From the NCBI GenBank assembly GCA_964353405.1, contig CAYGWJ010000101.1, positions 1 through 12,548 on the forward strand: a stretch of DNA of 12,548 nt. Direction: 5' to 3'. The notes beneath the pieces were generated by a model. That model was not told the origin of the DNA. It was given only the letters and a program-made list of their open reading frames with translations, and ran no database searches. Both the position numbers and the translations under genes were made by a program. The stretch comes from JBGLNJ01 sp964353405 (GTDB lineage Bacteria; Chloroflexota; Anaerolineae; Fen-1058). Positions 5,858 through 12,548 of this stretch are shown here, one piece after another; positions within the stretch are counted from its first letter, which is position 1; the number at the start of each line of letters is the position of its first letter.

Positions 5858-6723
5858 CGACAAACTACAAAGCTGAACTCGTCGGGGTCTTGGGCTGCCC
5901 CGTGGCCGAAAATCCCACCTGCGTGATGCAAGAAGCTGCCTTTGCCGCGCTGGGCTTGCAGTGGCGCTATCTCACGATTGAAGTCGAGCCACATGCCCTG
6001 CCCGATGCTATGCGAGGCGTGCGCGCCTTTGGGATGAAGGGCATCAATTTGACCATCCCGCACAAAGTGGCCGTCATGCCGCTGCTGGACGAGGTCTCAC
6101 CCGACGCGGCGATGATCGGTGCGGTCAATACGGTGCGGCGCGTGGGGAACCGGCTCGTCGGAGAGAATACCGACGGCAAGGGATTCCTGCGCGGCGTGCG
6201 CGAAGGGGCCGGGATTGACCCGGCTGGAAGACGCATCGTCGTGCTGGGCGCTGGGGGCGCTGCGCGCGCCATCACGGTCGAGCTGGCGCTGGCGGGCGCG
6301 GCTCAACTCACCGTTGTGAATCGTCGCGTCGAGCGGGGCAGGGCGCTGGTCACCGATCTCATCGAGCGCACCGGAGCCAATGCGCGCTTTGAGGCCTGGC
6401 TCGGCATGTATCCCGTCGGCCCGGAGGTGGATGTTCTGGTCAACGCGACCTCCATCGGCTTGTTCCCGGACGTTGAGGCTATGCCGGACGTGGACTTACA
6501 CCTTGCTTCTCCCCATCTGTTGGTTTGCGATGTAATCCCCAATCCGCCGGAGACACGCTTGATCCAGACCGCTCGCGCGCTGGGGCTGGCGACCTTGACG
6601 GGTTTGCCGATGCTGGTCTACCAGGGCGCGATTGGATTCGAGATGTGGACGGGCCACCCGGCGCCGGAAGAGGTGATGAAATCCGCGCTTGAAAAGGCTT
6701 TTGGTGTCACACGTATGAAGTGA
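5854..6723 (+). CDS. Shikimate dehydrogenase-like protein (AroE/YdiB family), atypical substrate motif
   Basis: The 289-residue cytoplasmic NAD(P)-dependent oxidoreductase has an AGGAG site 7 nt before ATG 5854. The N-terminal substrate domain keeps NLTIPHK (catalytic Lys71), IGAVNT (Asn92) and ENTDGKGF (Asn105, catalytic Asp107). The Rossmann loop is GAGGAARA (132-139), NRRVERG follows as the cofactor-binding segment (NADP-like Arg), and Gln257 stands in LPMLVYQGA. The odd point is the start: instead of the usual GxPVxHSxSPxxHNxAF, whose two Ser hold the shikimate carboxylate, it reads GCPVAENPTCVMQEAAF. I recall a clade with this AENPT signature, so the true substrate may be another hydroxylated ring acid such as quinate. 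No other aro gene is near; the neighbours are a DUF336 gene and a transporter. Family sure, substrate open. Confidence 0.82.
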   Translation: MTTNYKAELVGVLGCPVAENPTCVMQEAAFAALGLQWRYLTIEVEPHALPDAMRGVRAFGMKGINLTIPHKVAVMPLLDEVSPDAAMIGAVNTVRRVGNRLVGENTDGKGFLRGVREGAGIDPAGRRIVVLGAGGAARAITVELALAGAAQLTVVNRRVERGRALVTDLIERTGANARFEAWLGMYPVGPEVDVLVNATSIGLFPDVEAMPDVDLHLASPHLLVCDVIPNPPETRLIQTARALGLATLTGLPMLVYQGAIGFEMWTGHPAPEEVMKSALEKAFGVTRMK

Positions 6724-6748
6724 GACGAGTCGTCGAGCGGAGGAATAC

Positions 6749-7171
6749 ATGAACCATACCATCAGCCTGGGGCACAGCGAGGCACAACAGGCGATCCAGG
6801 CCATACAGGCCGAGTTGATGCGGCGCGGGAAGGCGGCTGTGATCGCGGTGGCGGATGCACACGGGGAACTGATCGGATTGCTGCGGCTCGATGGAGCGCC
6901 ACTGCCGTCCATCTTGATTGCCACCAACAAAGCCTGGACGGCGGCGCGCGAACGCAAGCCGACGCGTGAGTTGGGGCAAGCGGCCCGCGATGCCCAGCAT
7001 GGGTTCGACATGGCCTATTATGGCGATCCACGCTACATCGGCTGGGGAGGCGGGTTGCCGGTCGTCATGGAGGGGGCCGTCGTCGGCGCGGTGGCCGTGA
7101 GTGGTTTGCCCGAGCAAGAGGATATGGAGCTGGCGCAGATCGGTGTAGCCGCTATCATAGGGAGCGGGTGA
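6749..7171 (+). CDS. GlcG/HbpS-type protein (DUF336)
   Basis: The 140-residue protein lies 25 nt after the shikimate dehydrogenase-like gene and has GGAGGA 4 nt before ATG 6749. It shows the family's order of motifs: VIAVADAHGELIGLLRLDGAPLPS (about 31-54), ATNKAWTAARERKPT (58-72), WGGGLPVV (99-106) and VVGAVAVSGLPEQED (111-125). The family has a profilin-like alpha/beta fold. HbpS of Streptomyces binds haem and senses redox stress, while GlcG sits in the glycolate operon with no firm role; others stand next to catabolic dehydrogenases. There is no signal peptide, so it should be cytoplasmic. Its position beside an FLVCR-like carrier makes a ligand-binding or haem-handling role worth considering, but that is inference. 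Confidence 0.85.
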   Translation: MNHTISLGHSEAQQAIQAIQAELMRRGKAAVIAVADAHGELIGLLRLDGAPLPSILIATNKAWTAARERKPTRELGQAARDAQHGFDMAYYGDPRYIGWGGGLPVVMEGAVVGAVAVSGLPEQEDMELAQIGVAAIIGSG

Positions 7172-7256
7172 TGCCCGTGCACTGGCATAGGCTCATTGCA
7201 AGACGGGCTAACCATTCGCCGATGTGCCCCAAGTCATCGTCTCTACGCTACCTTAT

Positions 7257-7263
7257 AGGAGGT
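7257..7263 (+). promoter_or_regulatory. Strong ribosome binding site that fixes the MFS start at 7272
   Basis: AGGAGGT lies 8 nt before ATG 7272. The frame is open further upstream (ATG 7224), but that start has no such site and would add 16 residues without the family's N-terminus. The ~100 nt between the DUF336 stop and this start hold no other signal I can see. Confidence 0.75.
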
Positions 7264-7271
7264 ATTGTCCG

Positions 7272-8504
7272 ATGGAACAAACCAACTTTAAGATCTACAG
7301 CTACCGATGGGTCGTGCTTCTTGTATTCATGTTTGCCACCGCCGTCAATCAGCTTCTATGGATCACCTTTGCCGCCATCACGGGCGAGGCTGCCAGGTAT
7401 TACGGGGTGTCGGACCTCAGCATCGGCATCCTGTCCATGAGTTTTATGATCGTCTACATCTTTGTCTCCATCCCCGCCTCGTGGGCCATTGACACTTATG
7501 GCATCCGTGTCGCCGTGGGAATCGGCGCGGCGTTGACCGGCATCTTTGGTTTGCTGCGGGGCTTGTGGGCGTCAAATTATAACCTGGTGCTCGTGTCCCA
7601 GATCGGCATCGCCATCGGGCAGCCATTCATCCTTAACGCCCTGACCAAGGTGGCGGCTCGCTGGTTTCCTATTCAGGAACGGGCGACGGCAGCGGGCCTG
7701 GGATCGCTGTCCATCTACCTGGGCATCATTGTCGGCCTGGCGCTCACTCCCTACCTGACCATCCAATCCGGCCTGGGCAGCGTGCTGGTGATCTATGGGG
7801 TCGTATCTGTGATGGCCGCCGCCGCTTTTTTCGCATTTGCCCGAGAATATCCTCCGACGCCGCCTTGTCCTCCGGGTCAGGACGAACGGTCGCTGGTTTT
7901 CGACGGCCTCCGTCAGACCCTGCGCAAGGCGAATTTTATCGTCTTGCTGCTCGTTTTCTTTGTGGGGCTGGGGGTGTTTAATGCGGTGACCACGTGGATT
8001 GAAGACATTGTGCGGCCCAGGGGCTTTACAATCACGCAGGCCGGCATCATCGGCGGCCTGATGATCCTGGGCGGCATCGTCGGCGCGCTGGTCATCCCTT
8101 CGCTCTCTGACCGTACTCGCAAGCGAGTCCCGTTCATCACCCTGGCCCTGGCGGGCGCGATCCCGGGTCTGGCCGGCATCACGTATGCCACCAGTTACTG
8201 GCTCCTGCTTGCCTCAGCCTTCGTTTTGGGTTTCTTTTTGCTCAGCGCCGGCCCGATCGGATTCCAGTATGGCGCCGAAGTGGCGTATCCCGCGCCAGAA
8301 GGCACCTCCAACGGCTTGCTGTTGCTCATGGGGCAAATCTCGGGAATTGCCTTTATCTTTGGCATGGACAGCTTTCGATCTCCGGGAACGGGTTCGATGA
8401 CGCCCTCACTCGTGGTGCTCATCGGGCTGATGGTTCTGAGCGTGCTGCTCTGCACGAGGCTCAGGGAGTCAACCTTGTTGACGGGAAATGCCAGTCAAGC
8501 TTGA
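7272..8504 (+). CDS. MFS transporter of the FLVCR-like family
   Basis: This 410-residue inner-membrane carrier has about 12 hydrophobic helices in two halves, split by a Pro-rich loop (YPPTPPCPPGQDE, about 196-208). Several stretches resemble the animal FLVCR1/2 haem and choline/ethanolamine carriers: YRWVVLLVF, then YYGVSDLSIGILSMSFMIVY, then ASWAIDTYGIRV, the TPP loop, and near the end VLGFFLLSAGPIGFQYGAEV followed by AYPAPEGTSNGLL. The loop 'SDRTRKR' after helix 8 is typical of MFS. The substrate in bacteria is not known; haem, choline or a small organic acid are all possible. It follows the DUF336 gene by 100 nt and converges on the Lon-like gene, with no clear terminator between. Family recognition is strong, substrate only suggested. 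Confidence 0.85.
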   Translation: MEQTNFKIYSYRWVVLLVFMFATAVNQLLWITFAAITGEAARYYGVSDLSIGILSMSFMIVYIFVSIPASWAIDTYGIRVAVGIGAALTGIFGLLRGLWASNYNLVLVSQIGIAIGQPFILNALTKVAARWFPIQERATAAGLGSLSIYLGIIVGLALTPYLTIQSGLGSVLVIYGVVSVMAAAAFFAFAREYPPTPPCPPGQDERSLVFDGLRQTLRKANFIVLLLVFFVGLGVFNAVTTWIEDIVRPRGFTITQAGIIGGLMILGGIVGALVIPSLSDRTRKRVPFITLALAGAIPGLAGITYATSYWLLLASAFVLGFFLLSAGPIGFQYGAEVAYPAPEGTSNGLLLLMGQISGIAFIFGMDSFRSPGTGSMTPSLVVLIGLMVLSVLLCTRLRESTLLTGNASQA

Positions 8505-8505
8505 G

Positions 8506-8550
8506 ATGGAAAAAGCGGTTGTGTTGTTCGATGGCGTCTACCGCCTCATC
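8506..8550 (+). pseudogene. Possible 5' remnant of a DCC-family (DUF393) thioredoxin-like gene
   Basis: Read from ATG 8506 the bases give MEKAVVLFDGVYRLI. The usual start of DCC-family proteins is xxPVVLFDGVCNLC; here the two Cys are lost (Cys to Tyr at the first) and similarity stops after about 14 residues. The frame then runs into the 3' end of the Lon-like gene on the other strand. The match is short and could be chance. Confidence 0.3.
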
Positions 8551-8564
8551 GGACACCCGCCGGC

Positions 8565-11012
8565 TCAGGCTGGCTGTGCTTCTTGTGCCAGGTTGGCTTT
8601 GCCAAACTTTTCAATTCCTTCGGCCAATGCCTTGAGCCGCGCCTCGACGCGCGCGTGAACCGTTCCTGCGGGGAATTGACCTTTCTCGTCGCGCTGACCG
8701 GCGGGCACGCCCGTCAGCCGCTCGATGCCCTCGTCAATCGTCCGAACCGGCCAGACGTGGAACTTGCCCTCCGCGCACGCCTGCACGACCTCGTGGCTCA
8801 GCATCAGGTTCTTGACGTTCTGGTGTGGAATCATCACCCCTTGGGGGCCCGTGAGGCCGCGCTCCTTGCACACGTGAAAGAATCCCTCGATCTTGTGCTG
8901 CGCCCCGCCGATGGGCTGAACCTCGCCGCGCTGGTTCACCGAGCCGGTCACGGCGATGCTCTGCTGGATGGGCAGGCCCGACAGGCTGGACAGAATTGCG
9001 TACAGCTCGGTTGACGAGGCGCTGTCACCCTCAACCTCGTTGTACATCTGCTCAAAGCTCAGGCTGGCCGAAAGTGTGAGCGGTTTATCCAGTGCGTATT
9101 GGCCGCCCAGGTAGCCGGCCAGGATCAGCACACCCTTGTTGTGAATCGGCCCGCTCAGCTTCACTTCGCGCTCGATAGCCACGACGCCCGAGCGGCCCAT
9201 GTACGTGCGCGCAGTGATCCGTGAAGGCTGCCCAAAGCTATAGTCGCCCAGCGTCGAAATGGAGAGCCCGTTCACCTGGCCGACCGTTGCGCCAGCAACG
9301 TCCACCATGATCGTCCCTTCGGTGATTTCTTTCTGCGTCAACTCTTGGATCTGGTTCGAGCGATACGTCCATTCACTTACGGCACGCTGCACATCGTCCG
9401 CGCTCACGAGCGCGTGGCTCGCCTTGCCGGCCCAGTACGAAGCTTCGCGGATCATGTCGGTCAGGTCGCCAAAGCGCGTGGTCAACCTGGTCTGATCTTC
9501 CGCCAATCGGCTGCCGTGCTCGACGATAGCGGCCACGCCGGTCGGGTCAAAATCGCGCAGCTTTTCTTCTTCCACACGCGCGCGGACAAAGAGCGCGTAA
9601 CTCTTTTCGTTCTCTGGTGTGCGCTCCATGTCCGAGGCAAAGTCGGCTTTGACCTTGAACAGCTTTTGCAGGTCTTCGTCCGCCGAATAAAGCGCATAAT
9701 AGAGCTGCGGCGAGCCGAGCAGGACCACCTTGAGGTCGAGCGGGATCGGCTCCGGCGCAATCGAAACCGTTGTGAGCAAACGCATCTGCGCGCCGGGTTC
9801 TTCGATGGAGATCTCGCCGTTGGTGAGCGCGCGCTTGAGTGCCTTGTAAGATGCTTCATCTTCGAGCAAATCCTGAGCGCGCAAGACGAGATAGCCGCCA
9901 TTGGCCACGTGCAGCGCGCCCGCGCGCAGCATGGAAAAGTCCGTCGTCGTCCCGCCGTACCGGACGTCGTGCTCGATGCGGCCCATCAGGTTAGTGAAGG
10001 TGGGATTCGACTCGACGACGACGGGCGCGCCCTGGCGGCGGGAATTGTCCACGAGCAGATTGATCTGGTAGCGCGCCATGAGAGCAAGCCCGGCTCCGTC
10101 GGACGGAGGGGCAGGAGGCGGCAGCGCGGGCGGCTGCTCCGCCTCCTCGTCCGGGCTGCTCTCCGAATCGCCTTTCCACTCTTGCACGTGCTCGATAATG
10201 TCGTGGCGCACCTCGCCCAGGTACAGCAGGATTTCGTCAAAGCCGGCGTATTTTTTCTCCAGATCGTCCAGCAGGTGACCGGCGTTAAAACTCGCTACCT
10301 TTTTGTCCAGGTCGAGCAGTTTGGCTTTAGCTTCTTTGTCGCGCTCGCGCACGACGCGCAGCACATCGGTCAGCTCGTCCTCCAGGTCACGGCGCGTCGC
10401 TTCGAGTTGTTGTTGCTGCTGGGCCGGCAGCTTGACGACGGCTTCCGGGTCAGCCGGCTGGCCGTTGATGACCGGCGCAATGACCAGCCCGGTAGCGGTC
10501 TGTCCCAGCGCAAAGCCGCGGCTCTGGGCCAGCTCGCTCAGCCGGGCGAACTCGTTATCGCGCGTTTCTTCGAACACCCGCCCGATCTGGCTGCGCGCCT
10601 GCTCGTATTCCTCTGTCTCAAAGGCGCGGGGCATATCCGTCTGCAGATGCGCCACAAGCGACTGCATATCGGCGCGGAACCCGGCCCCTTTGCCGGGCGG
10701 CAAAAAGATGGCGCGCGGCTTGTAGGGGTCAAGGAAGTTGTTGACATAGACCCAGTCGGAGGGCGCCGGCTCGGCGGCGGCCTTGAGTTCCAAAAAGCGC
10801 TGGATGGTCGTCGTGCGCCCGGTGCCGCCGGGGCCAAGGACGAAAATATTAAAGCCGGGGCTTTCGATGTCAATCCCGAACTCGATAGCATGTGTGGCGC
10901 GGGGCTGCCCGATAATGTCCGGCGCGACGGGCAACTCGGCCGTGGACCGGAATGTGAATCCCGTCGGGTCGCACCTGCGGCGGAGTTGGGACGACGACAA
11001 TTCTTGAGGCAT
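8565..11012 (-). CDS. ATP-dependent Lon-like protease (COG1067, LonB/LonC type)
   Basis: The 815-residue protein begins at ATG 11012 with a GGGGGA stretch just before it. It combines an AAA+ module and a C-terminal Lon-type protease domain that degrades proteins in the cytoplasm. Residues 60-68 are a Walker A loop (GPGGTGRTT) with Arg in place of the usual Lys, which I believe is common in this subfamily. Residues ~200-280 form a long coiled-coil insertion, followed by an acidic and Pro-rich linker (~283-308). GALHVANGGYLVLRAQDLL is the Walker-B-like region. The catalytic dyad is Ser664 in VEGDSASS and Lys707 in GAQHKIEG, 43 apart as in E. coli Lon (679/722). There is no long N-terminal LON substrate domain as in LonA. 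It lies 84 nt behind dnaN on the same strand. Confidence 0.92.
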   Translation of the reverse strand: MPQELSSSQLRRRCDPTGFTFRSTAELPVAPDIIGQPRATHAIEFGIDIESPGFNIFVLGPGGTGRTTTIQRFLELKAAAEPAPSDWVYVNNFLDPYKPRAIFLPPGKGAGFRADMQSLVAHLQTDMPRAFETEEYEQARSQIGRVFEETRDNEFARLSELAQSRGFALGQTATGLVIAPVINGQPADPEAVVKLPAQQQQQLEATRRDLEDELTDVLRVVRERDKEAKAKLLDLDKKVASFNAGHLLDDLEKKYAGFDEILLYLGEVRHDIIEHVQEWKGDSESSPDEEAEQPPALPPPAPPSDGAGLALMARYQINLLVDNSRRQGAPVVVESNPTFTNLMGRIEHDVRYGGTTTDFSMLRAGALHVANGGYLVLRAQDLLEDEASYKALKRALTNGEISIEEPGAQMRLLTTVSIAPEPIPLDLKVVLLGSPQLYYALYSADEDLQKLFKVKADFASDMERTPENEKSYALFVRARVEEEKLRDFDPTGVAAIVEHGSRLAEDQTRLTTRFGDLTDMIREASYWAGKASHALVSADDVQRAVSEWTYRSNQIQELTQKEITEGTIMVDVAGATVGQVNGLSISTLGDYSFGQPSRITARTYMGRSGVVAIEREVKLSGPIHNKGVLILAGYLGGQYALDKPLTLSASLSFEQMYNEVEGDSASSTELYAILSSLSGLPIQQSIAVTGSVNQRGEVQPIGGAQHKIEGFFHVCKERGLTGPQGVMIPHQNVKNLMLSHEVVQACAEGKFHVWPVRTIDEGIERLTGVPAGQRDEKGQFPAGTVHARVEARLKALAEGIEKFGKANLAQEAQPA

Positions 11013-11024
11013 GCTTCCCCCTTA

Positions 11025-11104
11025 CAAGAGGCAGGAGGCAAGAGGCAGGAAACCTACCCTGCTTCTTGCCCCCTGCATCCTGCTTCTTGCGTCTTGTTAC
11101 CTGT
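11025..11104. repeat. Heptamer-based imperfect inverted repeat between dnaN and the Lon-like gene
   Basis: The region is built of 7-bp units: GAGGCAG, GAGGCAA, GAGGCAG from 11028, then GAAACCT and ACCCTGC, then the inverted kind TTCTTGC, CCCCTGC, ATCCTGC, TTCTTGC, GTCTTGT to 11097. CAAGAGGCAGGA (11025-11036... ) and GGCAAGAGGCAGG pair with the right half, which carries one extra heptamer. The right end overlaps the last codons of dnaN. It may act as a transcript-processing or termination hairpin downstream of dnaN; no T-run is seen. Confidence 0.75.
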
Positions 11105-12233
11105 TCCCAATGTGCATCGGCATCACCACGCACAGGAACGCATCGTCGCCCACGGGCACAAACTTGCCGGGGCTGGAGGGCGTGGTCGTTTCCAGCGCCA
11201 CCTGCGCCGCGTTGGCGGCGGACAGCATGTCAATCAGGTACTTGACGTTGAACGCGATCTGGATGGGCGTGCCTTCGACCGTGGCGTCCATCTCGCCCAC
11301 GTTGTCGCCCGTCTCGGCGGAGGTGGCCTGCACCGTGATGTGGCCCGGCGCCAGCTCGCTGCCTGGCTCGACGGTCAGCTTGACGATGTTGGCGCTCTCG
11401 CGCGCGAACACATTGGCCGCCTTGCACGCCTTGAGCAGTTCCGCCGTGCCGACGACGGTGCGCGTTTCCTTCTTCTTGGGGATGATCTGCGTATAGTCCG
11501 GGAAATTGCCGTCAATGAGCTGGCTGACCAGCTCGATGTGATCGAGGTGAAACAAGACCTGGCTCTTGGACGGCGTGATGTTGATGGTGACCGGGTCTTC
11601 CTGGTCTCCGCTGACACGCCCCAGTTCGGCCAGCGCGCGCGCCGGGATGATGACACTCAAAGGCGCAGGCACCGGCTCCAGCAGCGGCGCGGTGCGGACG
11701 GCCAGGCGGAAGCCATCGGACGCGGCAAAGGTCACTTTGTCATTGTCGAACTTGGCTAGCACGCCCGTGAGGATTGGGCGGCTCTCGTCGGTGGCTGCCG
11801 CAAAGACCACCTGGCTCACCAGAGTCCGCAAGACTGTGGGATCAATGCGGATAGCTTTGTCGTCGTCGGCGGTGGGGATGAGCGGAAACTCGGTGGCATC
11901 AATGCCGCGCACGTTGTTTTCAAAGCGACCGCATTTGAGGTTGAGCGTCTGCGTGCGGACGACGAGTTCCATATCCACTCGCTCGGCCGGCAGCGCGCTC
12001 ACCAGGTCCACGAACGTGTGGGCTGGGACAGTCATCGCGCCGTCCTCTTCCACCTTGGCGCCGATCCAGCAAGTGATGCCGATCTCGAGATTGGTGGCCG
12101 AAAGCTTGAGCCGGCCCTGGTCGGTGGCGAGCAGGATGTTGCTCAGCACCGGCAGCGTGGAGCGCGTGGCGACTGCGCGCCCGACAATGGACAGACCTTT
12201 GGCGAGGTTTTCTTGAAGGCAAGAGACTCTCAT
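11097..12233 (-). CDS. dnaN: DNA polymerase III beta subunit (sliding clamp)
   Basis: The 378-residue protein forms the ring-shaped dimer that holds the replicase on DNA and serves as docking site for many repair and replication proteins. All three clamp domains are present in order: N-terminal MRVSCLQENLAKGLSIVGRA with the TLPVLSNILL motif, the middle part around ESRPILTGVLAKF and SDGFRLAV, and the C-terminal part with SQLIDGNFPDYTQIIP and the usual C-terminal VVMPMHIG. Length is normal. CAGGAG stands a few bases before ATG 12233. Neither dnaA nor recF is adjacent, so this clamp gene lies outside a classical replication-origin cluster. A good sigma70-type promoter is at 12275-12303. Confidence 0.95.
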   Translation of the reverse strand: MRVSCLQENLAKGLSIVGRAVATRSTLPVLSNILLATDQGRLKLSATNLEIGITCWIGAKVEEDGAMTVPAHTFVDLVSALPAERVDMELVVRTQTLNLKCGRFENNVRGIDATEFPLIPTADDDKAIRIDPTVLRTLVSQVVFAAATDESRPILTGVLAKFDNDKVTFAASDGFRLAVRTAPLLEPVPAPLSVIIPARALAELGRVSGDQEDPVTINITPSKSQVLFHLDHIELVSQLIDGNFPDYTQIIPKKKETRTVVGTAELLKACKAANVFARESANIVKLTVEPGSELAPGHITVQATSAETGDNVGEMDATVEGTPIQIAFNVKYLIDMLSAANAAQVALETTTPSSPGKFVPVGDDAFLCVVMPMHIGNR

Positions 12234-12274
12234 GTGGCATCTCCTGTGAAAGCGTTTGGCGTTCTGTGGATGAA

Positions 12275-12303
12275 AGTATACAACAGGATAGGCCAGAGGA
12301 CAA
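12275..12303 (-). promoter_or_regulatory. Sigma70-type promoter of dnaN
   Basis: On the minus strand TTGTCC (12298-12303) and TATACT (12275-12280) are separated by exactly 17 nt. The expected transcript start would leave a 5' leader of about 35 nt ahead of dnaN ATG 12233. Confidence 0.65.
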
Positions 12304-12434
12304 ACTGCTTGACCGCTTCAGGCAAAGGGCATAGACTCTAGCTGGATGTTCCCCGCACGTGAAAGGAGGTGACAAACACTTAGACAAACCAACCTCGTGC
12401 GTTTTTGGGTATCTTCCCAATAAATCGGGGAAAA
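12304..12434. other. Intergenic stretch with an orphan Shine-Dalgarno-like site
   Basis: No gene is seen here. GAAAGGAGGTGAC (12361-12373, + strand) is a full complement of the 3' tail of 16S rRNA, but no convincing open frame follows at the right distance. TTGGG and CCCAA (about 12405-12421) form a short 5-bp stem with 6-nt loop near the stop of the gene at the right edge. Confidence 0.4.
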
Positions 12435-12548
12435 CTAGGACGCTTTCCACGACGCGTCTAACCGACGTTGTTCGGCTTGCCGTGCAATCAGGTCAGCCAG
12501 CGCGGGCATCTTGTTCGCGCCGGACACACGGTCGCGAATATACTCATA
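12435..12548 (-). CDS. C-terminal end of an unrecognised protein (5' part outside window)
   Basis: The minus strand is open from the right edge to a TAG at 12435-12437 and reads 37 residues, beginning YEYIRDRVSGANKMPALADL and ending LDASWKAS. The part from the Pro-Ala-Leu on looks like an amphipathic helix rich in Arg, Gln, Glu and Ala. I do not recognise the family. Because it is short and cut, it might also be a chance frame, but the residue composition is protein-like and the same strand as dnaN supports it. Confidence 0.4.
   Translation of the reverse strand, partial: YEYIRDRVSGANKMPALADLIARQAEQRRLDASWKAS

Noticed and set aside
10807..10835. Inactivated Walker A in the Lon-like protease (Arg instead of Lys)
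   Set aside because: From memory, Arg at this place is common in COG1067-type Lon proteins, and the protease dyad is intact, so this is not evidence of decay.
9345..11759. Very long open frame on the + strand (over 800 codons) opposite the Lon-like gene and dnaN
   Set aside because: It crosses two well-recognised minus-strand genes and the gap between them, reads as Arg/His/Leu-rich sequence without domains, and is an effect of high GC and codon bias.
12350..12375. Possible 3' end of 16S rRNA on the minus strand (TCACCTCCTTTC)
   Set aside because: Only about 12 bases match; the conserved 16S sequence that should precede it is absent.

Overview
The window looks like a chromosomal segment of a GC-rich bacterium, most likely a member of the Chloroflexota (Anaerolineae-like). 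This is inferred from the style of the genes: a membrane-anchored protein with an outside beta-propeller of the kind seen as the tail of PP2C-type phosphatases there, an RmlB ending in a WWW...KSGEYLEYY tail, a COG1067-type Lon-like protease, and small MazEF/AbiEii-type modules. No rRNA, tRNA or CRISPR array was seen, so the assignment rests on protein resemblance only.

Layout. At 1-1654 (+) lies the C-terminal part of a membrane-anchored beta-propeller protein that runs in from the left edge. A heptamer-based hairpin element (1658-1740) separates it from rmlB (1770-2792, +), a dTDP-glucose 4,6-dehydratase. From 2793 to 3737 is an accessory patch: the last ~28 codons of rmlB occur three times (end of the gene, ~3207-3303 and 3654-3737), and between the copies sit remnants of toxin-antitoxin modules, namely a lone antitoxin-like gene and a mazE-mazF pair lacking both N-termini. 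A terminator-like hairpin follows the last copy. Next come an AT-richer PD-(D/E)XK/DUF5655 nuclease-like gene (3859-4797) and a DUF6922-AbiEii pair (4866-5857).

From 5854 to 8504 (+) is a possible metabolic/transport run: an atypical shikimate dehydrogenase-like protein whose start overlaps the AbiEii stop by 4 nt, a GlcG/HbpS-type (DUF336) protein, and an MFS transporter that closely resembles the eukaryotic FLVCR haem/choline carriers. A short stretch after it (8506-8550) looks like the broken start of a DCC-family thioredoxin-like gene.

The right third is on the minus strand: dnaN (beta clamp, 11097-12233) with a clear sigma70-type promoter, then a COG1067 Lon-like protease (8565-11012). 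A second heptamer-based inverted-repeat element (11025-11104) lies between them. The C-terminus of one more minus-strand gene enters at the right edge.

The most unusual part is the rmlB 3'-end region. The three copies of the rmlB tail differ from each other mostly at silent sites, as expected if each had once been the working end of an rmlB gene. This suggests repeated insertion or replacement events that rebuild the gene end and leave a displaced copy behind, with toxin-antitoxin cargo.
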